The notes: a model not told the origin generated them from the sequence alone. Counted from the stretch's first letter, positions 8,828 through 17,542 are shown. The stretch is 64,000 nt of DNA from Lachnospiraceae bacterium (GCA_910576125.1 CAJTHM010000002.1:248001-312000), one strand, 5' to 3'. A program made the numbers and translations.

Positions 8828-8854
8828 TAAAGTAAATCCAAAACCGTCCGATAT
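8828..8854 (+). promoter_or_regulatory. sigma-28 promoter of fla3
   Basis: TAAA 8828-8831, 15-bp spacer, TCCGATAT 8847-8854. Confidence 0.92.
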
Positions 8855-8861
8855 AATTATT

Positions 8862-9059
8862 AGTCGGAGCAAATCCGGGGGGCAGCCATGCCTCCCCCGG
8901 ATTTCTCGTCCGGGACGCCCCAGCGATTCGCACGATTGCGGGGGGCGTTCCCGAAAGTAGGCCGTCGGAAAGCCCGGACGTGCGAACCGGGTTTGAAGAT
9001 TGGCATCAACAGCCTCAGGGAAGAGGCATTTTCATCCAAAATTCAAGGAGGAATACATT
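8862..9059 (+). promoter_or_regulatory. structured flagellin leader RNA, copy 3
   Basis: P1 from aatccggggg to cccccggatt. P2 gggacg (8912) with cgttccc (8946), loop tcgcacg (8928-8934). P3 gcccgg (8972) with ccgggt (8987), loop cgtgcga (8979-8985). P4 with an agggaa loop and the ribosome site caaggagg follow. The P2 stem differs from copies 1 and 2 in several pairs yet still closes. Confidence 0.75.
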
Positions 9060-10325
9060 ATGGTAGTACAACACAATTTAACGGCTATGAACTCCAACCG
9101 TATGCTGGGGATTACCACAGGCGCTCAGGCGAAAGCCACAGAGAAGCTGTCTTCCGGATATAAGATTAACCGTGCGGCAGACGATGCGGCAGGGCTTGCC
9201 ATCTCCGAGAAGATGCGGAAGCAGATCCGCGGCCTGACCCAGGCATCCGCCAACGCCCAGGACGGCATCAGCGCAGTGCAGACTGCAGAGGGCGCTTTGA
9301 CCGAAGTACATGACATGCTGCAGAGAATGAACGAGCTGGCAGTTAAGGCTGCTAACGGCACCATGTCCGAGAGCGACAGGGACGCTATCCAGAGCGAGGT
9401 TGATCAGCTGGTGACAGAGATTGACCGTGTCGCTACTACGACTAAGTTCAATGAGACTTATTTGTTGAAAGGGTCTAATAATGGTGTGGCGGGTTCTTTG
9501 GCTTATACAACGGCTCAAGGACATACATCTTTGAATGCTGACTTGGCGAGTATTAATAGCGCTACAGGTACAATGAGTGTTACAGTGGACGATTATACTG
9601 ATAGTGATACTGCTGTTAGTGGTGCGGATATTACTGGAAAATCAGCTACTTTTGGTAATACAACATATATTCTTGTTGAAACCAGTGCACCTACAGCAAC
9701 GACAGATCCTAAATTGAGTGTGAAAGAGACAGCAGAAAAACTTACAGGAACTACAGATGCTACTTCTGGCAAAGCTGTAAAGGCTTTCACGAGCATGGAC
9801 GCGCTGATGTCAGCCATGAAGCGTGACAACGGCGAAGATGTTAAGACGGTTACTTCTTTCATCAACAGCTCAGGCAATGTGGAATTAAAGGTAGAGGCTT
9901 TCGCCGACCTGAACGATGCCATCGACTTCAGCCTCCACGTAGGAGCCGACTCCTCCGATGACAATAAGATTAACCTGAACATCTCCTCCATGGGAGCCAG
10001 GGGACTTGGTGTCAACGGCCTGACCATCACCGGCGACAATGACGACAACGCTACCGCCGCCATCGACGTAGTAGCAGACGCATTGGAGAGAGTATCCGCC
10101 CAGCGCGCGACCCTGGGTGCCGTCCAGAACCGTCTGGAGCACACCATCGCCAACCTGGACAACGTAGTGGAGAACACCACCTCAGCCGAGTCCGCAATCC
10201 GCGATACCGACATGGCTACCCAGATGGTCACCTACTCCAACAACCAGATTCTGGCGCAGGCAGGCCAGGCGATGCTGGCACAGTCCAACCAGGCGAACCA
10301 GGGCGTTTTGTCCCTGTTGGGCTAA
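9060..10325 (+). CDS. flagellin (fla3)
   Basis: 421 aa with conserved D0/D1 ends and its own variable centre (~143-290, TDSDTAVSGADITG). ATG at 9060 after caaggagg. 'Fixed' class by SSMGARGLGVNG and TTSAESAIRD. The T-, S- and N-rich central domain is where O-glycans would sit if the protein is glycosylated. Confidence 0.97.
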   Translation: MVVQHNLTAMNSNRMLGITTGAQAKATEKLSSGYKINRAADDAAGLAISEKMRKQIRGLTQASANAQDGISAVQTAEGALTEVHDMLQRMNELAVKAANGTMSESDRDAIQSEVDQLVTEIDRVATTTKFNETYLLKGSNNGVAGSLAYTTAQGHTSLNADLASINSATGTMSVTVDDYTDSDTAVSGADITGKSATFGNTTYILVETSAPTATTDPKLSVKETAEKLTGTTDATSGKAVKAFTSMDALMSAMKRDNGEDVKTVTSFINSSGNVELKVEAFADLNDAIDFSLHVGADSSDDNKINLNISSMGARGLGVNGLTITGDNDDNATAAIDVVADALERVSAQRATLGAVQNRLEHTIANLDNVVENTTSAESAIRDTDMATQMVTYSNNQILAQAGQAMLAQSNQANQGVLSLLG

Positions 10326-10362
10326 TCGCATAATAGCGGATTTGAAAACAAGTAATACAGCA

Positions 10363-10392
10363 AAGGGGTACGGTCAATCCGTACCTCTTTTT
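10363..10392 (+). terminator. terminator of fla3
   Basis: Stem aggggtacgg / ccgtacct followed by cttttt. Confidence 0.85.
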
Positions 10393-10518
10393 GCCGCACT
10401 ATAATTTCCCGATTCTCCGGCATGGATTCGGAACTGTCTTAAAGGCCGGAAGATGCCGCATGGCCCGCCAGGCCTGATGACGGGTTCGGCAGTTTCCGCA
10501 TATTTGCGCCGGAATCCC

Positions 10519-10545
10519 TAAACTAATTCCGAATCTCTCCGATAT
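10519..10545 (+). promoter_or_regulatory. sigma-28 promoter of fla4
   Basis: TAAA 10519-10522, 15-bp spacer, TCCGATAT 10538-10545. Confidence 0.92.
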
Positions 10546-10552
10546 AATAATT

Positions 10553-10748
10553 AGCCGGAACAAGTCCGGGGGGGCAGCCATGCCTCCCCCGGATTTCTCG
10601 TTCGGGGATGCCAGGCGATTCGCACGATTGCTGAGGGATTCCCGATAGTCGGCTGACTGGCTGACAGGAAGCCCGGACGTGCGAACCGGGCGGAAAGCCG
10701 GCCCAATGGCCTCAGGGAAGAGGCATTTCATTCAAGGAGGAATATACT
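10553..10748 (+). promoter_or_regulatory. structured flagellin leader RNA, copy 4
   Basis: P2 loop tcgcacg (10620-10626) and P3 loop cgtgcga (10678-10684) are kept although both stems differ from the other copies; P2 closes as ggggat with attccc through a G-U pair. P4 here is cctc-agggaa-gagg. It is followed by the ribosome site caaggagg. Confidence 0.72.
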
Positions 10749-12005
10749 ATGGTAGTACAACACAATTTAACGGCTATGAACTCCAACAGAATGTTGGGAA
10801 TCACCACAGGCGCTCAGGCGAAAGCGACAGAGAAGCTGTCTTCCGGATATAAGATTAACCGTGCGGCAGACGATGCGGCAGGGCTTGCCATTTCCGAGAA
10901 GATGAGGAAGCAGATTCGCGGCCTGACCCAGGCATCCGCCAACGCCCAGGACGGCATCAGCGCAGTGCAGACTGCAGAGGGCGCTTTGACCGAAGTACAT
11001 GACATGCTGCAGAGAATGAACGAGCTGGCAGTAAAGGCCGCCAACGGCACCATGTCCGAGAGCGACAGGGACGCTATCCAGAGCGAAGTTGACCAGCTGG
11101 TGACCGAGATTGACCGTGTCGCTACTACGACTAAGTTCAATGAGACTTATCTGCTGAAAGGTAGTAGTGGCGGTGTTGCGGGAAGCTTGAGCTATTCTAC
11201 AGTGAAGACTACGTTGGAGACCAACACTACAGGAGCTAATCAGCTTTCCATTAATACTATGACCGGAACGGCATCAGTTTCACTTGATACAAAAAAAAGC
11301 GAGGCTTTGGACGATGGTGGGACTGCTACAACAAAAGAATTTAAAGTAGGTAGCACTACTTATATTCTGGTGGAGAGCACGGCTGCAGCTACCAATTCCA
11401 GTACTAAGACTAGCGTAAAGGAAGCGGCAGAAGAACTGACAGATGATACTGCTAAGACAAAAGGCTTTACCAGCATGGACGCGCTGATGTCAGCCATCAA
11501 GCGGGATCACAGCTCCGAAATCAAGACAGTGACATCTTTCATTAATTCAAATAATGCGGTAGAGCTGAAAGTAGAAGCTTTCGCCGACCTGAACGATGCC
11601 ATTGACTTCAGTCTCCATGTAGGAGCTGACTCCTCCGATGACAACAAGATTAACCTGAACATCTCTTCTATGAGTGCAAGGGGACTTGGTGTCAACGGCC
11701 TGACCATCACCGGCAACAATGACGACAACGCTACCGCCGCTATCGACGTAGTAGCAGACGCATTGGAGAGAGTATCTGCCCAGCGTGCCACCCTCGGTGC
11801 CGTCCAGAACCGTCTGGAGCACACCATCGCCAACCTGGACAACGTTGTGGAGAACACCACCTCAGCCGAGTCCGCAATCCGCGATACCGACATGGCTACT
11901 CAGATGGTAACCTACTCCAACAACCAGATTCTGGCGCAGGCAGGCCAGGCGATGCTGGCACAGTCCAACCAGGCGAACCAGGGTGTCCTGTCCCTGTTGG
12001 GCTAA
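10749..12005 (+). CDS. flagellin (fla4)
   Basis: 418 aa; conserved ends and a variable centre (~143-285). It reads SSMSARGLGVNGLTITGNNDDNAT where fla1-3 have SSMGARG...GDNDD. Its centre (SLDTKKSEALDDGGTATTKEFKVGSTTYILVEST) is clearly closest to fla9's, so central domains have moved or been copied between the fixed and switchable classes. It is the gene immediately left of invertible module 1. Confidence 0.97.
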   Translation: MVVQHNLTAMNSNRMLGITTGAQAKATEKLSSGYKINRAADDAAGLAISEKMRKQIRGLTQASANAQDGISAVQTAEGALTEVHDMLQRMNELAVKAANGTMSESDRDAIQSEVDQLVTEIDRVATTTKFNETYLLKGSSGGVAGSLSYSTVKTTLETNTTGANQLSINTMTGTASVSLDTKKSEALDDGGTATTKEFKVGSTTYILVESTAAATNSSTKTSVKEAAEELTDDTAKTKGFTSMDALMSAIKRDHSSEIKTVTSFINSNNAVELKVEAFADLNDAIDFSLHVGADSSDDNKINLNISSMSARGLGVNGLTITGNNDDNATAAIDVVADALERVSAQRATLGAVQNRLEHTIANLDNVVENTTSAESAIRDTDMATQMVTYSNNQILAQAGQAMLAQSNQANQGVLSLLG

Positions 12006-12065
12006 TAAACTGACCAAAAAACGGCAATACAAATACGGTACGATGACCAATAAAGGTTCGGAAAG

Positions 12066-12092
12066 GCACGGGGATTTTCACCCGTGCTTTTC
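12066..12092 (+). terminator. terminator of fla4
   Basis: gcacggg (12066-12072) with cccgtgc (12081-12087), then tttt. Confidence 0.85.
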
Positions 12093-12139
12093 TGCGCCCA
12101 TTTGTTTTCGTCCAGAGCCGAAAAAGAAAACAGCCAAGC

Positions 12140-12325
12140 AACACGCTGGTGTACGGCGGGGAGCGGAAGCTGGACTACCTGAACGAGGGAGGCTTCCAGA
12201 ACCGCAGCGGCCAGAGGATTCTGCACCCACGGCGCTGTGCAGGATGATGGAGTCCCTCACCGGGGACGCCAGGTTCATGGGGCAGATTACAGCCTCGAAT
12301 GAAAAACAGAAAAATGGGCAAAATA
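12140..12325 (+). pseudogene. remnant of an Rpn-like gene
   Basis: The frame from 12140 reads NTLVYGGERKLDYLNEGGFQ, which joins the N-terminal NTLVYGG of the intact Rpn genes directly to their C-terminal-half DYLNEGGFQGRSGQRI. Most of the middle is therefore deleted. A frameshift follows near 12235, after which ALCRMMESLTGD continues in another frame. It ends at the left site of module 1. Confidence 0.75.
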
Positions 12326-12330
12326 AAAAT

Positions 12331-12355
12331 GCAACATTTTGGTAGAGAATGTTGC
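12331..12355. repeat. recombination site L of invertible module 1
   Basis: 10-bp arm gcaacatttt, 5-bp core ggtag (12341-12345), arm agaatgttgc. The partner at 13039 carries the core as ctacc, its exact inverse. Outer bases extend the palindrome to aaaaat...attttt (12325-12361), so this site also looks like a bidirectional intrinsic terminator for leftward transcription from the promoter at 12402. Confidence 0.8.
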
Positions 12356-12375
12356 ATTTTTGCCGCTCACATATA

Positions 12376-12402
12376 TTATCGGAGGGAATCTCAAATACTT
12401 TA
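12376..12402 (-). promoter_or_regulatory. invertible sigma-28 promoter, module 1 (points left, OFF)
   Basis: On the - strand: TAAA (12402-12399), 15-bp spacer, TCCGATAA (12383-12376), a near-perfect SigD/FliA promoter. It lies inside the segment bounded by the two sites and reads away from csrA-fla5-fla6. Inversion between the cores would place it ~90 bp before the csrA start, reading into it. Confidence 0.85.
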
Positions 12403-12437
12403 GAGGTTCTGCATAAGAAATTTACGTTATCTTTTTT

Positions 12438-13016
12438 CTATAATCGTATCTTGGAGAACACCTCGTCCTTATCGTCCTGGTCGATACCCAGATATCGCTT
12501 CGTAATCTGATAAGAGGAATGGTTGTAAATGCTCATGAGCAATGCGGGGGGAGTCCCCTGCTTCCAGGCATGGTATCCGAAAGTCTTCCGCAGGGAATGG
12601 CAGCTTACATTGGCGTCAAATCCGGCAAAGGCCGCCGCAGCCTTTATGATCCGATAGGCCTGGAAACGGCTTAGGGGAAAGTTCTGCCGGATTTGGCTGT
12701 CAAATAGCCAGGAAGAAGCCGATTTCCTGCCTGGTGCCGCATAGGCTTCCAAAGTTTCCCGGATTTCCCGATTCACATAGACCCGGTTGGTCTTGCCGGT
12801 CTTCTGCTCCTTTACGGTCAAGTGCGTCCTCCACGTCCTGTCCTCATAGTGATAGACGTCCCCATAGGTCAGGTTCAGGATGTCCGAAATGCGCAAAGCC
12901 GTATTCAGGCCCATGACGATCAGCATATGGTTCCTGGGATTGGGCTTTTCCCACAGATAATATTCCTTGAAGATCTTCAGCCGGGCTGTGTCCTTGATGG
13001 GCTGTGTCGTACTCAT
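12438..13016 (-). CDS. tyrosine recombinase (FimB/FimE-size DNA invertase), module 1
   Basis: 192 aa. Catalytic residues of the tyrosine recombinase family are in place: Arg in NTALRISDIL (~42), H-x-x-R in CHSLRKTFGYH (~142), H in IYNHSSYQ (~167) and Tyr in KRYLGI (~175). There is no separate N-terminal SAM-like core-binding domain beyond a short helix, as in FimB/FimE (~200 aa). The start ATG at 13016 with ggaggcag upstream is only 22 bp from site R, so its promoter must lie in or beyond that site. It presumably catalyses inversion of its own segment. Confidence 0.9.
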   Translation of the reverse strand: MSTTQPIKDTARLKIFKEYYLWEKPNPRNHMLIVMGLNTALRISDILNLTYGDVYHYEDRTWRTHLTVKEQKTGKTNRVYVNREIRETLEAYAAPGRKSASSWLFDSQIRQNFPLSRFQAYRIIKAAAAFAGFDANVSCHSLRKTFGYHAWKQGTPPALLMSIYNHSSYQITKRYLGIDQDDKDEVFSKIRL

Positions 13017-13038
13017 GTCTGCCTCCTTTTCGTTTTCT

Positions 13039-13063
13039 GCAACATTCTCTACCAGAAAGTTGC
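13039..13063. repeat. recombination site R of invertible module 1
   Basis: Arms gcaacattct and agaaagttgc around the core ctacc (13049-13053), inverse of the L core ggtag. One arm base differs (agaaag for agaatg), a difference shared by all three R sites. There is no flanking T-run, so it is a weaker terminator than site L. Confidence 0.8.
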
Positions 13064-13109
13064 ATTATGTGAAAAACAGGCCCAGGAGCCGAAGAGAGGA
13101 GGCGGAGGG

Positions 13110-13352
13110 ATGCTGAGACTTACGGTAAGCCCGGAAGAGTATCTGCTGATCAATGACAATATAAAAATCATCTTCCTGGGCGGTTCCAAGAACAACCTGC
13201 GGATTATGGTAGATGCGCCCAGGGAAGTGAACATCGTCAGAAGCGCTGCTCTGGAAAACAGCATTCCAGATTCGGAGGAGAGGGCCGGAATGCCGCGTTA
13301 TTATGCGGTGCCTGAGGCTCCGGAGAGATACCGCAGGCCGAAATCCAGATAA
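13110..13352 (+). CDS. csrA: CsrA-like RNA-binding translational regulator (module 1)
   Basis: 80 aa. MLRLTVSPEEYLLINDNIKI and the second half (LRIMVDAPREVNIVR) match the CsrA/RsmA fold, a strand-swapped dimer that binds GGA in hairpin loops. Leu4 and Arg44, used by E. coli CsrA for RNA contact, are kept; Arg6-Arg7 are Val-Ser. A ~30-residue basic tail follows the core. The ribosome site is agaggaggcggaggg. It sits between invertible site R and fla5-fla6 and has no recognisable promoter of its own, so it should be transcribed with the flagellins when the segment is flipped. Other CsrA family members repress flagellin (hag) translation with FliW as antagonist; no fliW is in this window. Confidence 0.87.
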   Translation: MLRLTVSPEEYLLINDNIKIIFLGGSKNNLRIMVDAPREVNIVRSAALENSIPDSEERAGMPRYYAVPEAPERYRRPKSR

Positions 13353-13580
13353 GGATCGGGACGGGAACGGCGGTTCAAGGGCCCGAACAGCTGGTTCCCG
13401 GCTCGGTTGCTTATAGAGGCTGCCAGTGCGATATGCGCACAAGGCGGCAGTGGAACACTTTCCGGCTGACGCGGATGGGGCGGAAAGGCTGCCCCGGGTG
13501 GATCCGGAAAGGCAAAGCGAGATTCACAGAGAGAACAACTGACGCAAAAGGATTTGCGCAGTAATACAAGGAGGTAAATC
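13353..13580 (+). promoter_or_regulatory. csrA-fla5 intergenic leader with AGGA-loop hairpin
   Basis: No sigma-28 promoter found here. Just before the start lies a 6-bp stem cgcaaa/tttgcg with the loop AGGA (13543-13558, loop 13549-13552), then the ribosome site acaaggagg. An AGGA tetraloop on a short stem is the classic high-affinity CsrA target. The identical element precedes fla6, fla8 and fla9 and none of the fixed-class flagellins. Confidence 0.75.
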
Positions 13581-14786
13581 ATGGTAGTACAACACAATCT
13601 TACAGCAATGAATTCCAACCGTATGCTTGGCATCACCACAGGAGCCCAGGCAAAAGCCACAGAGAAGCTGTCATCCGGCTACAAGATCAACCGTGCGGCG
13701 GACGACGCGGCAGGGCTTGCCATCTCCGAGAAGATGAGGAAGCAGATCCGCGGCCTGACCCAGGCATCCGCCAACGCCCAGGACGGCATCAGCGCGGTGC
13801 AGACAGCAGAGGGCGCTTTGACAGAAGTGCACGACATGCTGCAGAGGATGAACGAGCTGGCGGTAAAAGCGGCCAACGGCACCATGTCCAAGAGCGACAG
13901 GGACGCGCTCCAGAGCGAGGTTGACCAGCTGGTGACGGAAATCGACCGTGTATCCACCACCACCAAGTTCAATGAGACCTACCTGCTGAAAGGCGCCAGC
14001 GGCGGTTCCGCAGGAAAGCTGGTATTTACCACTGCCACGACTAAGCTCACGTCCAACTTCGGAACCTGGAACGAGAATACCGGAACCACCAGCGTTAACG
14101 TTGGAACGACACAGACGCAGGCAGGCTCTTATACCTATAAGTCTGTTCAGGTAGGCGCAAAAACCACTTACATGTTGGTGGAGTCGTCCTTAAAAGATGG
14201 CAAAGGCGTGACAGAATGGGCAAAAGATCTTAGCACAGGCAATACGAAGGCTTTCACCAGCATGGACGCCTTGATGGCAGCCATCAAACGTGATAATGGC
14301 GAAGATGTCAAGAGCGTGTCCGCCTATTATGATGGAGGAGTGAAGCTGAAGATAGAGGCTTTCGCGAACCTGAACGATGCCATTGACTTCAGTCTCCACG
14401 TAGGAGCCGACTCCTCGGACGACAACAAGATCAACCTGAACATCTCTCAGATGAGCGCAAGAGGCCTGGGCATCAACGGTCTTGACATCAGCGGCAACGA
14501 TGACACCAAAGCGACGGCTGCAATCGATGTGGTTGCGGATGCGCTGTCAAGGGTGTCCGCGCAGCGCGCGACCCTGGGTGCCGTCCAGAACCGCCTGGAG
14601 CACACCATCGCCAACTTGGACAACGTAGTGGAGAACACCACAGCCGCTGAGTCCGCAATCCGTGACACGGATATGGCCACCCAGATGGTGACATACTCCA
14701 ACAACCAGATTCTGGCGCAGGCCGGCCAGGCGATGCTGGCACAGTCCAATCAGGCGAACCAGGGAGTCCTGTCCTTGCTTGGATAA
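13581..14786 (+). CDS. flagellin, switchable class (fla5)
   Basis: 401 aa. Conserved D0/D1 ends with class-specific differences: SKSDRDALQSE at ~105, ISQMSARGLGING and TTAAES near the C-terminus. The centre (~143-265) is short. ATG after acaaggagg. It lies 228 bp after csrA and 179 bp before fla6 with no strong terminator between, so csrA-fla5-fla6 is a plausible operon that depends on the invertible promoter. Confidence 0.97.
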   Translation: MVVQHNLTAMNSNRMLGITTGAQAKATEKLSSGYKINRAADDAAGLAISEKMRKQIRGLTQASANAQDGISAVQTAEGALTEVHDMLQRMNELAVKAANGTMSKSDRDALQSEVDQLVTEIDRVSTTTKFNETYLLKGASGGSAGKLVFTTATTKLTSNFGTWNENTGTTSVNVGTTQTQAGSYTYKSVQVGAKTTYMLVESSLKDGKGVTEWAKDLSTGNTKAFTSMDALMAAIKRDNGEDVKSVSAYYDGGVKLKIEAFANLNDAIDFSLHVGADSSDDNKINLNISQMSARGLGINGLDISGNDDTKATAAIDVVADALSRVSAQRATLGAVQNRLEHTIANLDNVVENTTAAESAIRDTDMATQMVTYSNNQILAQAGQAMLAQSNQANQGVLSLLG

Positions 14787-14927
14787 TTTTGTCATGAAAG
14801 CCTGAAAATCAAAGATTTCTTTCGAAAACACTTGATTTTCTGAACACGTTAGACAATGTCTGACAGCGGCAGCTGCCATGACTGCTTTAAGCGAAAGCCA
14901 GGGGCTGCCGTAAATGAAAGGAATTGA

Positions 14928-14943
14928 CGCAAAAGGATTTGCG
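14928..14943 (+). promoter_or_regulatory. AGGA-loop hairpin before fla6
   Basis: Stem cgcaaa/tttgcg with loop AGGA (14934-14937), followed by acaaggagg; predicted CsrA binding pair at the fla6 start. Confidence 0.7.
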
Positions 14944-14965
14944 CGGTCATACAAGGAGGTAAATT

Positions 14966-16171
14966 ATGGTAGTACAACACAACTTAACAGCAATGAATTC
15001 CAACAGAATGCTCGGCATCACCACAGGAGCACAGGCTAAGGCAACAGAGAAGCTGTCATCTGGCTACAAGATTAACCGTGCGGCGGACGATGCGGCAGGG
15101 CTTGCCATCTCCGAGAAGATGCGGAAGCAGATCCGCGGCTTGACCCAGGCATCCGCCAACGCCCAGGACGGCATCAGCGCGGTGCAGACAGCAGAGGGCG
15201 CTTTGACAGAAGTGCACGACATGCTGCAGAGGATGAACGAGCTGGCGGTAAAAGCGGCTAACGGCACCATGTCCAAGAGCGACAGGGACGCGCTCCAGAG
15301 CGAGGTTGACCAGCTGGTGACGGAAATCGACCGTGTGTCCACCACCACCAAGTTCAACGAGACCTACCTGCTGAAAGGCGCCAACAATGGTTCCGCAGGA
15401 AAGCTGGTGTTCACCACAGCGACTACGGCGCTGGGAAAGAATAGCATTACCATTTCTGATTCCACAACCGGTACGGGAAACATTAGCATTGCAACCAGTT
15501 CAGCGGTCACCGGTGGTACGGGAGTAGAAACAGGGAAATTGGGTAGTACGAATTATGTCCTGGTTCAGACATCCACCACAACCGGCAAGAGCGTGACGGA
15601 GCTGGCAAAGGATTTGACGAAAAATGGAGTAAAGGCGTTTACCAGCATGGACGCGCTGATGGCGGCTGTGAAACGGGACAATGGGGAGAACCTTAAGAGT
15701 GTGTCCTCCTATTATGAGGGCGGACTGAAGCTGAAAGTAGAGGCTTTCGCGAACCTGAACGATGCCATCGACTTCAGCCTCCACGTAGGAGCCGACTCCT
15801 CCGATGACAACAAGATCAACCTGAACATCTCTCAGATGAGCGCAAGAGGCCTGGGCATCAACGGGCTCAACATCAGCGGCAATGATGATACCAAGGCGAC
15901 AGCCGCAATCGATGTGGTGGCGGATGCATTGTCAAGGGTATCCGCCCAGCGCGCTACCCTGGGTGCAGTGCAGAACCGTCTGGAGCACACCATCGCCAAC
16001 CTGGACAACGTAGTGGAGAACACCACGGCAGCCGAGTCCGCAATCCGCGACACGGATATGGCTACCCAGATGGTGACATACTCCAACAACCAGATTCTGG
16101 CGCAGGCCGGTCAGGCGATGCTGGCACAGTCCAACCAGGCGAACCAGGGTGTCCTGTCTCTGCTTGGCTAA
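14966..16171 (+). CDS. flagellin, switchable class (fla6)
   Basis: 401 aa, sister of fla5: same length, same SKSDRDALQSE and ISQMSARGLGING markers, different centre (SITISDSTTGTGNISIATSS). Start from acaaggagg. No promoter of its own is visible; only weak hairpins lie between it and fla5. Co-transcription with csrA and fla5 is inferred. Confidence 0.97.
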   Translation: MVVQHNLTAMNSNRMLGITTGAQAKATEKLSSGYKINRAADDAAGLAISEKMRKQIRGLTQASANAQDGISAVQTAEGALTEVHDMLQRMNELAVKAANGTMSKSDRDALQSEVDQLVTEIDRVSTTTKFNETYLLKGANNGSAGKLVFTTATTALGKNSITISDSTTGTGNISIATSSAVTGGTGVETGKLGSTNYVLVQTSTTTGKSVTELAKDLTKNGVKAFTSMDALMAAVKRDNGENLKSVSSYYEGGLKLKVEAFANLNDAIDFSLHVGADSSDDNKINLNISQMSARGLGINGLNISGNDDTKATAAIDVVADALSRVSAQRATLGAVQNRLEHTIANLDNVVENTTAAESAIRDTDMATQMVTYSNNQILAQAGQAMLAQSNQANQGVLSLLG

Positions 16172-16201
16172 AAGTGAACTGAAAAAAATAGAACCACAAA
16201 G

Positions 16202-16226
16202 ACAGCGCAGCTCTCTGCGCTGTTTT
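16202..16226 (+). terminator. terminator of the csrA-fla5-fla6 unit
   Basis: acagcgcag / ctgcgctgt with a 4-nt loop, then ttttt. Confidence 0.88.
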
Positions 16227-16359
16227 TGCGGTTTCGGAAGATTGTTCGGGAGGTACAAAACGCACAAACTGTAACCGTGATTTCGGGGTTGTCAACTCTG
16301 GTGGAATGCGTTATCATAAAATCAGTCCCTTTTTGAGGCAAAGGAGGCATTTTATTTTG

Positions 16360-16782
16360 TAGCGTCAGGGAGAGCGGGCGGTTCCGCTATACATTGCATC
16401 TTCTATGACTCATGAACTGACCCCTTTTATAAAAGCGTTGGCGGCGACCTGGCGAATTGACTGGCTCTACCGCGATGAGGTGGAGAATAGCTTGCACCCG
16501 CTGCTACAGGGGGAGATGGCGCGATGGGTGATTCGCATGGCGAACGCAGGGCTGCATGTATTGATAAGCTCCCACAGCGACACGATGGCAAGCCGACTTA
16601 ATAACTTGTTCATGCTGACAGAGTTGAACAGGAGAAGAGCGGATTATGGAATGTTGGCGGAGCTGGGATTGACGGAGGCAGATTTGCTGCATCCGGATGT
16701 GGAGGTTGGCATATATGAATTCCGGAGCGAGGAAGATGGGAAGCTTTTGAGAAAATCAGGGGATTTCACAAAAATGCTATAG
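16360..16782 (+). pseudogene. truncated AAA-family ATPase (C-terminal part)
   Basis: The open frame (first ATG 16405) encodes the C-terminal end of an ABC/SMC-like AAA ATPase. A Walker-B-type DEVENSLHP at ~25-33 and the switch histidine motif ISSHSD (~55) are present; the N-terminal half with Walker A is absent. Residues upstream of the ATG (VPLYIASSMTHEL) still look like the family, so the start is probably lost rather than chosen. These ATPases usually work in defence or plasmid-type two-gene systems; this copy is unlikely to be active. Confidence 0.7.
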
Positions 16783-16799
16783 GGACAAGCTCTTCGTTG

Positions 16800-17275
16800 A
16801 CGAGCATTCTTTTCGGCCATATTATTCGGCAGCCTTTTTGTATCTGAATGTAGAGGCCCTTTTCAGAGAAAGGAAGCTGCCAAAAGCATTAAGTAATTAC
16901 AAAATGCATATTATTTTACTGGTCAAAGAGATGAAAGGTGGCCCTTCGCCGGATTTGTCTTCTAAGGATATCGACAAATACTGCAATCGGTTACTGAAAG
17001 CCCTGGAAAACGGTAAGCTAAAGCAATGTGCCCTGGAAGCCGGTGATAAATTTGAAGATATAAGGGAAAAGTGGATTAAAGCAAAGGGAGAGCAATATAA
17101 ATCCGGTATTAAAGACAGTGCGGAATTTCGGAACTTCCTGATGAAAGAAATTCATGGGGCGATGGACGGGCATTCGGCGGAGAGTTTGTATACGGGATAT
17201 GTCATAAAAGTAGACTTGGATAAGCACAATACCTTGTTGTCAGCTACAAGATTGTCCGTGATGGGAACCAGGTGA
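16800..17275 (+). CDS. hypothetical protein following the ATPase remnant (possibly incomplete at 5' end)
   Basis: The clear open frame has a TTG at 16838 (145 aa from there), but the frame is also open upstream to the end of the ATPase remnant (KLFVDEHSFRPYYSAAFL), without ATG or GTG. The original start may have been lost or may be coupled to the upstream gene. The protein is charged and helical; I do not recognise it. It probably was the partner gene of the ATPase in a two-gene accessory system. Confidence 0.5.
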
Positions 17276-17320
17276 GGGCAATCAATGTGCGGCTCATAGA
17301 GCCAAAGGTCGAAAAACAAC

Positions 17321-17347
17321 TAAAGTAAATTTAAAATCGTCCGATAT
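17321..17347 (+). promoter_or_regulatory. sigma-28 promoter of fla7
   Basis: TAAA 17321-17324, 15-bp spacer, TCCGATAT 17340-17347. Confidence 0.92.
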
Positions 17348-17354
17348 AATTATT

Positions 17355-17542
17355 AGTCGGAGCAAATCCGGGGGGGCAGTTATGCCTCCCCCGGATTTCT
17401 CGTCCAGGAATCCCAAGCGATTCGCACGATTGCGCGGGCATTCCCGATAGTCGGCTGATGGAAAGCCCGGACGTGCGAACCGGGCGGAAAGTCGGCCAGA
17501 TAGCCTCAGGGAAGAGGCATACTATTCAAGGAGGAATATATT
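17355..17542 (+). promoter_or_regulatory. structured flagellin leader RNA, copy 5
   Basis: P2 loop tcgcacg (17422-17428), P3 gcccgg/ccgggc with loop cgtgcga (17472-17478), P4 gcctc-agggaa-gaggc, ribosome site caaggagg. Same architecture as copies 1-4. Confidence 0.75.

Noticed and set aside
12822..13109. Upstream extension of csrA (module 1) into the recombinase antisense strand
   Set aside because: The CsrA fold begins at MLRL with an excellent ribosome site; the extension would cross the recombination site and be antisense to the recombinase.
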